DNA of 64,000 bases from Staphylococcus shinii. GTDB taxonomy: Bacteria; Bacillota; Bacilli; Staphylococcales; Staphylococcaceae. Where the stretch lies: NCBI RefSeq assembly GCF_017583065.1, contig NZ_JAGEVL010000005.1, forward strand, positions 62,001 to 126,000. Direction: 5' to 3'. This document shows positions 1 to 7,178 of the stretch, piece after piece. The translations under genes and the position numbers were made by a program. Below the pieces are notes generated by a model, which was not told the origin of the DNA, ran no database searches, and saw only the letters and a program-made list of their open reading frames with translations. Positions within the stretch are counted from its first letter, which is position 1, and the number at the start of each line of letters is the position of its first letter.

Positions 1-604
1 TTTCTGCTTCATTGACTTTATTTACTTTGTCAAAATTCAATGTTTCCCCATAAGGAATACGAGAAGCAAGACTACATAATGCCGGTTTATCCCAAACTGG
101 TAATCCATTGGCCTTACTGATTTCTCTTACTTCGGATTTATATAAATCCGCTTCTTGTAATATACTTCTCACATTAAATTCTGTTCTTGCTTTTAATCCT
201 GGTCTGAAATCATCTAAGTCGTCCATGATCATGCCGTCAAGCACATAGTTAAAGTTGTATTTCTTTCTTAACGCTTCTAATTTTGAGTATAATAAGCACT
301 TGCTGTAATACCAACTATCAGGTGTATTTTCAATAATGTGTGGATCTTTCAATTCTTCAATTTCAGCCTCTATTATTGGCGCGTTAAGTTGATTTGCTAG
401 TTGAATAGCTTGGTCGAATTCTTCATGTCTAAATAACTCAGATTTGACTATAACTGCTTTAACATTTGCATGACCTAATACATCAATAGCCTTTTTTAAA
501 ACTAGACTACTATCTACGCCTCCAGAAAAAGCTATAATCACTTTGTTCATATCTTTAAGAATATTTTCTAAATTTTGTTCTTTATTTAAAGTATCAGTTA
601 ACAT
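1..604 (-). CDS. larE: LarE-type sacrificial sulfur transferase (partial, C-terminus outside window)
   Basis: The visible part is the first 201 residues of a PP-loop ATP pyrophosphatase. The loop SGGVDSS is at residues 27-33. In the known LarE reaction the enzyme gives the sulfur of one of its own cysteines to the pyridinium biscarboxylate precursor of the nickel-pincer cofactor. A cysteine at residue 177, in the context KPALCSLASRIPYG, lines up with the sacrificial Cys176 remembered for Lactobacillus plantarum LarE. The ATG at 604 follows AGGAGGA at 611-617. It lies 16 bp downstream of the larA homologue on the same strand, so it is probably the last visible gene of the operon. LarB and LarC, also needed for the cofactor, would have to lie beyond position 1 or elsewhere. 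The family call is firm; cofactor supply to the neighbouring LarA is inferred. Confidence 0.88.
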   Translation of the reverse strand, partial: MLTDTLNKEQNLENILKDMNKVIIAFSGGVDSSLVLKKAIDVLGHANVKAVIVKSELFRHEEFDQAIQLANQLNAPIIEAEIEELKDPHIIENTPDSWYYSKCLLYSKLEALRKKYNFNYVLDGMIMDDLDDFRPGLKARTEFNVRSILQEADLYKSEVREISKANGLPVWDKPALCSLASRIPYGETLNFDKVNKVNEAE

Positions 605-620
605 TATTATTCCTCCTAAT

Positions 621-1883
621 TTATGATTCAACGTATGGAATCGTTAGTGGTCCTAACGGCATAACGCCAATTGTCATATCTTTCCCATATTTGCTTTCAA
701 GCATTTTTAGTGTGTCATTAATTTCAGTAACTGGATATAGCATAGCGTCTTTAGTCTGTTCATCAGTGAGTTTGGAATATAAATAAACATCTGCAAATGT
801 TTGAATAACAGCTTGTTTTTGAACTTGCCATTGGTCCAACATAGCGAAGTTAGGATCGTTAATCATGTCGACGAGTGCTTGGGGGCTATTAGCCATTTTA
901 AGAATTTCAGCATAGTTTCCGTGATTAGGATATCCATCGCTACATTCTGATAACATAATAATACTGCCACCCTCTTTGACAACTTTGTGTGCAGCGCTCA
1001 TACCTTTAACAGTTTGATATAAGTTTTGGTCTAAAGGGTATCCGGAGTTAGAAGCTATTACAACATCAAAGGGTTCATCACATTTGAACATGGCATGTTT
1101 CTTAGCGTAAGCACATCCTTTGTCGTGGGCTTCATATAATTCTCCGGCAAAAACTTCAGTAATAGCTTTCTCTTTATTTAATGTTACATTGAGCATGAAG
1201 TCGGGCTTACACATGGCATTAATTTCCCGGGTCATATCTTGAACAGGATTATCTGTCATATTACCCCAAGTGGAGCGAATATCACCAATCATTTTAGCAT
1301 TATGGAAGGTCATAATTGTTTCAATACCGGCAATTCCTGGCATGATACCTTTAGGACCACCTGAAAAACCAGCAAAGAAATGTGGTTCAATAAAGCCGGT
1401 AACAATTTTGAAATCCGCCTCAACATATGATTTGTTTAGATATACATCACATCCATATTTACTATGCCCAACTTTGCTTAAGGTTGTTTTATCATTACAA
1501 TGATTATGAACTATTTTGATATTTTTAACGATGTCTTCACCTAACATTTGGACAAGCTCTTCACGAGTTTGATCACGATGTGTACCAGTACCATTAATAA
1601 TTACAAAATTCTCCAATGGTACATGAGACAATGTTTTTATAAGTAAGGGAACAAGGATATGATTAGGCGTTGGTCTTGTAATATCACTAATCACAATAGC
1701 TACAGATTGATGAGCCTGAACCATTTCGCTCAAAGGTCTAGTACCGATAGGGTGACATAAAGCGTTTTGTATTGCACCGATATCATCTTCAAGTGCAGTT
1801 AAGTCTTGCGGTTCGATTAAGATACTGTGATCCGGTAACTCAATTTCAACATTGGATTTACCATATAGAATAGTGGTTTTCAA
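621..1883 (-). CDS. larA: LarA-family nickel-pincer 2-hydroxyacid racemase/epimerase
   Basis: The 420 residues match the LarA (DUF2088) family in length and motifs. Visible active-site candidates are D67 and R70 in SDITRPTP, H102 in GTGTHR, H168 and K178 in EPHFFAGFSGGPKGIMPG, H194 in FHNAKM, and Q290/K293 in LDQNLYQTVKG. These correspond to the L. plantarum LarA residues H108, H174, K184 (cofactor-bearing lysine), H200, Q295 and K298. The start is TTG, 7 bp after AGGAGGA. It sits 3 bp behind the permease gene and is followed by larE. The family is known to include racemases of lactate, malate and other 2-hydroxyacids and a gluconate epimerase, so lactate should not be assumed. The linked glycerate kinase makes glycerate the most attractive substrate, which is an inference. 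Racemase chemistry is well supported; substrate is open. Confidence 0.85.
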   Translation of the reverse strand: MKTTILYGKSNVEIELPDHSILIEPQDLTALEDDIGAIQNALCHPIGTRPLSEMVQAHQSVAIVISDITRPTPNHILVPLLIKTLSHVPLENFVIINGTGTHRDQTREELVQMLGEDIVKNIKIVHNHCNDKTTLSKVGHSKYGCDVYLNKSYVEADFKIVTGFIEPHFFAGFSGGPKGIMPGIAGIETIMTFHNAKMIGDIRSTWGNMTDNPVQDMTREINAMCKPDFMLNVTLNKEKAITEVFAGELYEAHDKGCAYAKKHAMFKCDEPFDVVIASNSGYPLDQNLYQTVKGMSAAHKVVKEGGSIIMLSECSDGYPNHGNYAEILKMANSPQALVDMINDPNFAMLDQWQVQKQAVIQTFADVYLYSKLTDEQTKDAMLYPVTEINDTLKMLESKYGKDMTIGVMPLGPLTIPYVES

Positions 1884-1886
1884 AAA

Positions 1887-3050
1887 TTACTCCTCCTTTT
1901 TATTTAAAACGCTTTCATAGAAGTGTAGTTTATTTACTTGTTTTAGTTTGAAAAATGGTGCGCTTGAATGCTTAAAATATTCTTTTCTTCCATATATACC
2001 CTTATTTTTCTGATGTTTATCAATCATTATAACTGCTATTGGACATAAAATAGCGGTAGTAATAGCAGATATCGATATTTGAGCCGTCGCCACAGGGGCA
2101 ATTTTTTCTATCATTGCAAACTCACTTTGACTTAAATTACCGTTTGCTAGAGCGGTAGAAGCAGCCGCAACTACTGCAGCTGGAGTAGATACAGCATTTC
2201 CAGCAGTGGAAGCTTCAGAAACGGGGGCGATAACACTCTTTTCTTTAAATAATTTAAATGCAGCTACACCAGTAACAGCCGTACATATAAATGTTAATAG
2301 AGCTAAAGTTAGCCCACCAGATAATACGGAGAAATTAAAGAATTCAGCTAAATTCATACCGGCGCCTAATGAGAAAGCGAAGAACGGAATTAGTATTGTT
2401 TCTCCTGGGCGTAGAAAATCTGAAATTTTAGGATCTAAGTTGCCTAATAGCATACCTATACCTAATGGAAGCAGTACTGATATGAATGATATGACTGGAA
2501 AAGTAGTGCCAATAAACCCTAATGAAATTAGTGTGAGTAGAGGTCCATCATTAATTGCTAATATAGACAATCCGCCAATATCTGAACGGTTTCCATAGGC
2601 ACTTGTTAATGCGGCATACATACCGCTATTGCTATTTGTCATTGCAGCAATAATTGCAATTGTAGATAATCCAAATAATCCTGTCCACGGGTCAAAAATA
2701 GCGCCGAGCAGTAATCCAATTGCTAACCCGGAAAAATACTTAGTAGATGTTAATAAAAAACCTTTTTTTAATGCCTTTCCACCAATTTTCAAGTTCATTT
2801 GACTTCCCACGCAAAATATGAAAAGTGCAATTAATACTAACGCGCTATCTTTAAATAATTCCTGTGAAAATCCGCCAATTTGCAACATTTCATAATAGCC
2901 TTGCTCAGTCTTCGGTGCGCCGAGTTGCTTTAATATATTCATTATAAAACTTAAGTGTAGTTGATCAATCGTATTGATTGTAGCGCCTAAAAGTAAAGGT
3001 ACAACCATCAATCCTCCTGGTATCTTTTCAATCGTATCTTTGATTCTCAT
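1887..3050 (-). CDS. KdgT-type permease (2-keto-3-deoxygluconate family), possible glycerate transporter
   Basis: A 387-residue integral membrane protein that begins MRIKDTIEKIPGGLMVVPLL, the characteristic KdgT opening, and has about ten hydrophobic spans. KdgT-family proteins carry 2-keto-3-deoxygluconate in proton symport. Here no KDG kinase or aldolase is present, and the neighbours are glycerate kinase and a hydroxyacid racemase, so the cargo may be glycerate or a related short acid (inference). I chose the ATG at 3050 because AAGGGGA sits 8 bp upstream of it; an in-frame ATG nine bases earlier lies almost inside that ribosome site. It follows glxK by about 25 bp and precedes larA by 3 bp, so one mRNA is expected. 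Confidence 0.78.
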   Translation of the reverse strand: MRIKDTIEKIPGGLMVVPLLLGATINTIDQLHLSFIMNILKQLGAPKTEQGYYEMLQIGGFSQELFKDSALVLIALFIFCVGSQMNLKIGGKALKKGFLLTSTKYFSGLAIGLLLGAIFDPWTGLFGLSTIAIIAAMTNSNSGMYAALTSAYGNRSDIGGLSILAINDGPLLTLISLGFIGTTFPVISFISVLLPLGIGMLLGNLDPKISDFLRPGETILIPFFAFSLGAGMNLAEFFNFSVLSGGLTLALLTFICTAVTGVAAFKLFKEKSVIAPVSEASTAGNAVSTPAAVVAAASTALANGNLSQSEFAMIEKIAPVATAQISISAITTAILCPIAVIMIDKHQKNKGIYGRKEYFKHSSAPFFKLKQVNKLHFYESVLNKKEE

Positions 3051-3075
3051 AACTAACATCCCCTTGAATATGTTA

Positions 3076-4206
3076 TTAATTATGGAAAAATGTTTTTACG
3101 ATATTCTTAGTTGCTTTCTTTATTAATTTTTCCGAATTAGCAATCGTATGTGCAAGTGACATAGGTCCATCGGTTAAACTAAAGGCACTTACTACGCCAA
3201 CATCTTTAAACGTATCAATATCTACATCGACAGTTCCTCCAATAAAGATTACAGGCACGTTGAACTTTTGAGCGCATTTGGCAATACCTATTGGCGTTTT
3301 ACCGTAAAAGGTTTGGAAATCAATTTTACCTTCGCCTGTAATTACTAAATCTGCGTCTTGTAAATAATCTTCGAGATGAATATGATTTATAACGACTTTA
3401 ATGCCATCCTCAAATTCACTAGGGAAAAATGCCTTGAAAGCCCCCCCTAGTCCACCAGCAGCACCAGCACCAGCTAATTCATGTAGACGTATATGTTGTG
3501 TTGAATCAACAACATCCGCCCAATGTGTAAGATTTTGTTCTAGTAATACTATTTCTGAAGTTGAGGCACCTTTTTGTTTTCCAAAGACATGGGTTGCACC
3601 ATCTTGACCAATTAATGGGTTTTTAACGTCTGTTGCAATCACAAAGCTACAATGTTGAATTCTATCATCGAAGTGTTTTAAATCAATGTGATGGACATGT
3701 TTTAGCGCAGCACCACCAAAAGGTATATCATTAAGATCTTTATTGACCAATCTTGCACCTAATGCCTGTAACATACCAGCGCCGGCATCATTTGTTGCTG
3801 ATCCACCAATCGCTAGAATGAATTTTTTATAACCTTTATCTAATGCGTCTCGTATTAGTTCTCCGGTGCCGTATGTTGTGGTGATCATTGGATTTAATTT
3901 TTCTTCTGGTACGTGTTTTAATCCTGATGCTTCTGCCATTTCAATAACACAAGTTTTATTATCATCTAATACACCGTATTGAGCAGTAACTTGGTTACCT
4001 AATGGCCCAGTAACAGTAACCGTTATAAATGTACTATTTGTTGCATTTACCAGTGCTTCCATAGTTCCCTCTCCGCCATCACCAACCGGTAAAGCGTGAA
4101 TCTCAGCATGAGGGTAGGCTTCGGAAATACTATAAGACATATAAGAGGTGACCTCAGTAGCGGTCATACTACCCTTGAATGAATCAGGCGCTAAGACAAT
4201 TTTCAA
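3076..4206 (-). CDS. glxK: glycerate kinase (GlxK/GarK family)
   Basis: The 376-residue product has the family opening MKIVLAPDSFKGSMTA, then PVGDGGEGTMEAL and GGSATNDAGAGMLQALGARL. It phosphorylates glycerate with ATP; GarK/GlxK enzymes of this family give 2-phosphoglycerate, which enters lower glycolysis through enolase. It is the first gene of the leftward operon, with the permease, larA and larE downstream. The start is TTG, 8 bp after a strong AAGGAGGT at 4215-4222. A cre site lies directly upstream of the ribosome site and a divergent CdaR-type regulator lies beyond it. This gives the operon its likely role: uptake of a three-carbon hydroxyacid, stereochemical correction, and phosphorylation. 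Which enantiomer the kinase takes cannot be read from sequence. Confidence 0.9.
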   Translation of the reverse strand: MKIVLAPDSFKGSMTATEVTSYMSYSISEAYPHAEIHALPVGDGGEGTMEALVNATNSTFITVTVTGPLGNQVTAQYGVLDDNKTCVIEMAEASGLKHVPEEKLNPMITTTYGTGELIRDALDKGYKKFILAIGGSATNDAGAGMLQALGARLVNKDLNDIPFGGAALKHVHHIDLKHFDDRIQHCSFVIATDVKNPLIGQDGATHVFGKQKGASTSEIVLLEQNLTHWADVVDSTQHIRLHELAGAGAAGGLGGAFKAFFPSEFEDGIKVVINHIHLEDYLQDADLVITGEGKIDFQTFYGKTPIGIAKCAQKFNVPVIFIGGTVDVDIDTFKDVGVVSAFSLTDGPMSLAHTIANSEKLIKKATKNIVKTFFHN

Positions 4207-4220
4207 TTTAAACTACCTCC

Positions 4221-4235
4221 TTGTAAACGCTTTCT
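4221..4235. promoter_or_regulatory. cre site (CcpA) upstream of the glxK-larA operon
   Basis: TTGTAAACGCTTTCT fits every fixed position of the Gram-positive cre consensus WTGNAANCGNWNNCW. It overlaps the upstream edge of the glxK ribosome site and lies downstream of the probable leftward promoter, a position that usually gives CcpA roadblock repression in the presence of glucose. Confidence 0.75.
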
Positions 4236-4250
4236 GCTATATATTATTCT

Positions 4251-4278
4251 ATTATATAGTTTTTATTTTATTGAAAAT
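4251..4278 (-). promoter_or_regulatory. probable promoter of the glxK-larA operon
   Basis: On the minus strand TATAAT (4256-4251) is preceded by ATTTTC (4278-4273) with 16 bp between them. The -10 is perfect, the -35 weak, as expected for an activator-dependent promoter. The start would fall between this box and the cre site. Confidence 0.4.
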
Positions 4279-4288
4279 AGGGTTAAAC

Positions 4289-4318
4289 TATACAAGAATA
4301 TACCTTTAAATTTGTATA
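4289..4318. promoter_or_regulatory. inverted repeat, candidate CdaR operator
   Basis: The arms TATACAA (4289-4295) and TTGTATA (4312-4318) are perfect inverted repeats in the 134-bp region shared by the divergent regulator and the glxK operon, just upstream of the leftward -35 box. The position suits an activator site. Assignment to the CdaR-like regulator is inferred from location only. Confidence 0.4.
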
Positions 4319-4340
4319 AAAGTGATAAAGTGGTGGGATA

Positions 4341-5420
4341 ATGGAGATATTAACAGAAGAAGTAGCAACGCTTATTGTTGAAGAAACGGCAAAAAGAACG
4401 AAAAGCAATATTAATATAATGAATTTTAACGGCAAGATTATAGCATCGTTTGATAAAAGTAGAATCGGTAGTATACACGAAGGTGCGCGTCAAGTATTAG
4501 AGCGCGGGAAAACGGTTATATTGACTCAAGAAGATTGTGAGAAACTTCAGGGGACACAGCCAGGTATTAATTTACCTATTATATTTCAAGACGAAATTGT
4601 AGGTGTTATTGGTATTACAGGCGATCCTAAAGCACTGTTATATGTAGCAGATTTAGTGAAAATGTCGACTGAATTATTGTTATATCAAAACTATTTTACA
4701 TATGAACTAGAAGGGCAAATAAGGAGCCAAGAGTTATTTATTGAAGAACTGTTGAAAAGTAATCCCTCTAATTCGTTTGTGCAATATCTAACTAAGCAAC
4801 TTAACTCAAATTTATTAGCTTATAGAAAATGTATTATTATTAATTTAGAAAAACAAATATTTTCAAGAAATAGTATTGTTCGTACATTAACTAGCAAAAT
4901 CGATCAGAGTACTTTCGCTTTAGCTTTTACTAATCATAATCGTATCGTTATACTGGCTTCTGATGAATCGCAAAAAGCTTTGGATGAAAAGATAGTTAGA
5001 ATCTATCATGCTTTTAAATCATTAAAGTTAGCAATAAGAATGGCTTCAAGTTTACTTTTTTCAAGCTTGAATGATTTTAAAAAAGCTTATGAAGAATGTG
5101 AACTTGTTTTTATGTTGAGCGATCAAACTCAATCATTGATGTCATTTGAAGATGTAGAAGAGAAAACGTTGCTTTATCAAATAGAAAGTGAAATAAGAGA
5201 AAGATATAAACATAGAATTTTAAGTGATTTAGATTCACAAAGCATAGAAACTCTAAAAAGTTTCTTCAAAAATGATTTGAACATTGCTAAAACTGCAAAA
5301 TATCTCTATATACACCGCAATACGTTACTTTACCGATTAGAAAAATGCAAAATGCGTACAGGTTTGAATCCAAAAAAATATTCGGACGCTATTAAATTAC
5401 AAATAGCTTTATGGTGTTAA
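4341..5420 (+). CDS. CdaR-family sugar-diacid/glycerate-responsive regulator
   Basis: A 359-residue protein with an N-terminal sugar-diacid recognition domain (about residues 1-130, including INLPIIFQDEIVGVIGITGD) and a C-terminal PucR/CdaR helix-turn-helix (about 300-355, NIAKTAKYLYIHRNTLLYRL). In E. coli CdaR activates glucarate, galactarate and glycerate genes, including garK, and senses such acids, which fits its divergent placement next to glycerate kinase. It is therefore the likely activator of the leftward operon, with glycerate or a related acid as effector (inference). The ATG at 4341 is preceded by a weak GTGGGATA ribosome site. It appears monocistronic. Confidence 0.83.
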   Translation: MEILTEEVATLIVEETAKRTKSNINIMNFNGKIIASFDKSRIGSIHEGARQVLERGKTVILTQEDCEKLQGTQPGINLPIIFQDEIVGVIGITGDPKALLYVADLVKMSTELLLYQNYFTYELEGQIRSQELFIEELLKSNPSNSFVQYLTKQLNSNLLAYRKCIIINLEKQIFSRNSIVRTLTSKIDQSTFALAFTNHNRIVILASDESQKALDEKIVRIYHAFKSLKLAIRMASSLLFSSLNDFKKAYEECELVFMLSDQTQSLMSFEDVEEKTLLYQIESEIRERYKHRILSDLDSQSIETLKSFFKNDLNIAKTAKYLYIHRNTLLYRLEKCKMRTGLNPKKYSDAIKLQIALWC

Positions 5421-5528
5421 CTATTTATAGTTTAGTTGATGTATATTTCATCTGATTAGTAAATTTATAATAAGTAGCAAGGTTGTAATGTGAAAATTTT
5501 AAATTGTGAATATCATAAAATATAGTAG

Positions 5529-5768
5529 ACTCATTTTTTAGTAAAGTATCAAAAAAGACTTTACAAATTACACAACCGACAATATAATAACTTTAAGTTA
5601 TTACTAAATAATTCTATAAAATTTATAATAAAATTCTTTGTAGATACAAAACGTTTTGTTTTCAATCAGCAATTATTAAATAGTAATGGTGCCATTATTG
5701 AGTTATTAAGTGATAACTCACATCAATGTGTTATTGATGTACCATGGAATGAAAGGAAGTGGACATGA
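5529..5768 (+). pseudogene. possible gene remnant (open frame without start codon)
   Basis: The frame is open for 79 codons between TAG (5526) and TGA (5766) but has no ATG, GTG or TTG preceded by a ribosome site. Its last third reads like protein (GAIIELLSDNSHQCVIDVPW, then NERKWT), while the first part is AT-rich and low in information. I do not recognise a family. It may be the tail of a decayed gene or chance; the following ATGATG at 5765-5770 ends after six codons. Confidence 0.2.
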
Positions 5769-6294
5769 TGTATAAAAAGTATTTATAAGTTTTTGAATGA
5801 CTTATTGTAATAGTTTTACAAAATTATATTACACTACATGAAAATAGCCAAAACGAATTAACTTTGATAATGTACAAACATTATTGTGAATTGTTACACT
5901 GTATTGACTGAAAAACTAGTATGATAATCTCTTTGTATGTTAATTTGCCAAACGTTTATATTTTAAATAGTCACCTACTTTAGCACAATTATTGTGTTTG
6001 AACATGCCATTTTAAGTAATTTTCATACTTCAATTTGTTTAATATATCTAAATTGTAAAATGTAATTTCTCTATTTCACCTACTTTTAAATCCCGCAAAA
6101 TAATAAGAGCCAGTTTAAATCAAATAGCAATTTGAAATAGAAAGAAGATAGCGTAAATGCTTTTATTTTTAACTTAGTTATACAAAAATATAATATGTGA
6201 CTTATATGTTCTCATTAAAAAACAAGCTTAATAAGTTATTAAGTAGTTAAATCATATTATCCAAAAATGGCAATGAACTGGTGATGTTAAAAGT

Positions 6295-6329
6295 CCCAAG
6301 CAACAAATCAATGTAGCTTGGGCTTTTTT
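6295..6329 (+). terminator. rho-independent terminator
   Basis: CCCAAGC (6295-6301) pairs with GCTTGGG (6316-6322) and is followed by CTTTTTTA. No annotated gene ends within 850 bp upstream, so it ends either a long 3' UTR of the CdaR-like gene or an unrecognised transcript. Confidence 0.6.
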
Positions 6330-6367
6330 ATGTAATACAAATTATATACTTTTGTACAATAAAGAAG

Positions 6368-6414
6368 GCCCCTAATTAAAATTTAATAAACACAACTAAA
6401 TTCTAATTAGGGGC
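6368..6414. terminator. hairpin, probable bidirectional terminator
   Basis: GCCCCTAATTA (6368-6378) is exactly complementary to TAATTAGGGGC (6404-6414), with a 25-nt loop. Short T/A tracts flank both sides. It could end the SMR transcript from the right or transcripts from the left. Confidence 0.5.
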
Positions 6415-6449
6415 TTTCTATAAAAAATAAAATATGTCGCAATAATACC

Positions 6450-6640
6450 TGAGAGCGAATTTAAAAATTACCAGGCTAGCACATTTTATAACACTAAAAA
6501 GGTGTTTAAGATTAGTATATATAATCCTTTTTGAGATAGTGAAATTGAAAGGCTACAAACTATAGTATTACTATAATATAACGCTCTCAAAATCATAACT
6601 CTACATGTTAGGTGAAAGTCCTCCTTACCTAGCAAGTAAA
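6450..6640. ncRNA. candidate structured RNA of unknown family
   Basis: TGAGAGCG (6450-6457) and CGCTCTCA (6582-6589) form a perfect 8-bp closing stem around about 125 nt. Inside lie small hairpins: AACAC/GTGTT near 6490, GATTA/TAATC near 6515, and ATAGTA/TACTAT near 6565. Just outside, TAGGT and ACCTA (near 6609 and 6630) enclose GAAAGTCCTCCTT. No protein frame covers it. The strand is not clear and no known family is recognised; the piece GGTGAAAGTCCT resembles text seen in group II introns, but this is weak. Confidence 0.25.
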
Positions 6641-6702
6641 GACACAATCAAAATTCCTCTTGATAATTATATTTGTAAATAAATTATAGGTGAATTAGTA
6701 TT

Positions 6703-7026
6703 TTATTTTGAAGTACCCATAGTATTTAATAGTATGATTCCAAGTGTAATAAATATAATCGAAATTACGCCTATAGTATTTAAATTTTCTTTAAATATTA
6801 TCACTGAAAGAATTGTGCTTAAAACTAATCCTAAGCCTGCCCAAGTAGCATAGCTTATACTTAAAGGTAAATATTTCATAGCTAAACTAAAAAAGTAAAA
6901 ACAAATAATAAAAGAAACTATAGCCGAAAGACTCGGATAGAATTTGCTAAACCCAATAGAAGCTTTTAAAGAAACAGTTCCAGTTATTTCAGTTATGATC
7001 GCGATAAATAAATATAAGTATGACAT
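6703..7026 (-). CDS. small multidrug resistance (SMR) efflux protein
   Basis: A 107-residue protein with four membrane spans of the QacC/EmrE family. SMR dimers exchange protons for cationic drugs or small metabolites such as guanidinium. The essential membrane glutamate is E13 (AIITEITGT) and the conserved tryptophan is in YATWAGLG. The ATG at 7026 follows GGAAGGAG by 4 bp; an in-frame TTG seven codons earlier has no ribosome site. It stands alone, separated from the BCCT gene upstream by a strong terminator. Substrate is unknown; chromosomal Staphylococcus SMR proteins are often housekeeping pumps rather than plasmid qac genes. Confidence 0.85.
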   Translation of the reverse strand: MSYLYLFIAIITEITGTVSLKASIGFSKFYPSLSAIVSFIICFYFFSLAMKYLPLSISYATWAGLGLVLSTILSVIIFKENLNTIGVISIIFITLGIILLNTMGTSK

Positions 7027-7089
7027 AAAACTCCTTCCTCGTAACAAATACTTTTTATTTTCTTCTTACACAATATTTAATAAAAAAAA

Positions 7090-7111
7090 GGCACACACTC
7101 ACGTGTGTGCC
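7090..7111 (-). terminator. terminator of the BCCT gene
   Basis: GGCACACAC (7090-7098) and GTGTGTGCC (7103-7111) form a perfect 9-bp stem with a 4-nt loop. In the leftward direction it is followed by a run of eight U. Confidence 0.85.
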
Positions 7112-7178
7112 TTTTAGGAAATAATACATTATGAATTCTTCTTAATTCAGCCTAACATACAAAAATATGATAGGACAA

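Larger units (their letters stand above)
5421..6702. other. 1.28-kb gene-poor intergenic stretch
   Basis: No intact gene is visible here. It holds an open frame without a start at 5529-5768, a 14-bp palindrome ACAAAACGTTTTGT at 5646-5659, two terminator-like hairpins at 6295-6329 and 6368-6414, and a possible structured RNA at 6450-6640. The presence of terminators without a nearby gene suggests a lost gene or an unannotated transcript. Confidence 0.6.

Noticed and set aside
5646..5659. ACAAAACGTTTTGT as a cre site
   Set aside because: It is a perfect palindrome but lacks the TG and CA ends of the cre consensus and has no gene directly downstream.
6595..6640. Possible group II intron fragment (GGTGAAAGTCCT)
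   Set aside because: Only a short text likeness; no domain V hairpin, reverse transcriptase or intron ends were found.
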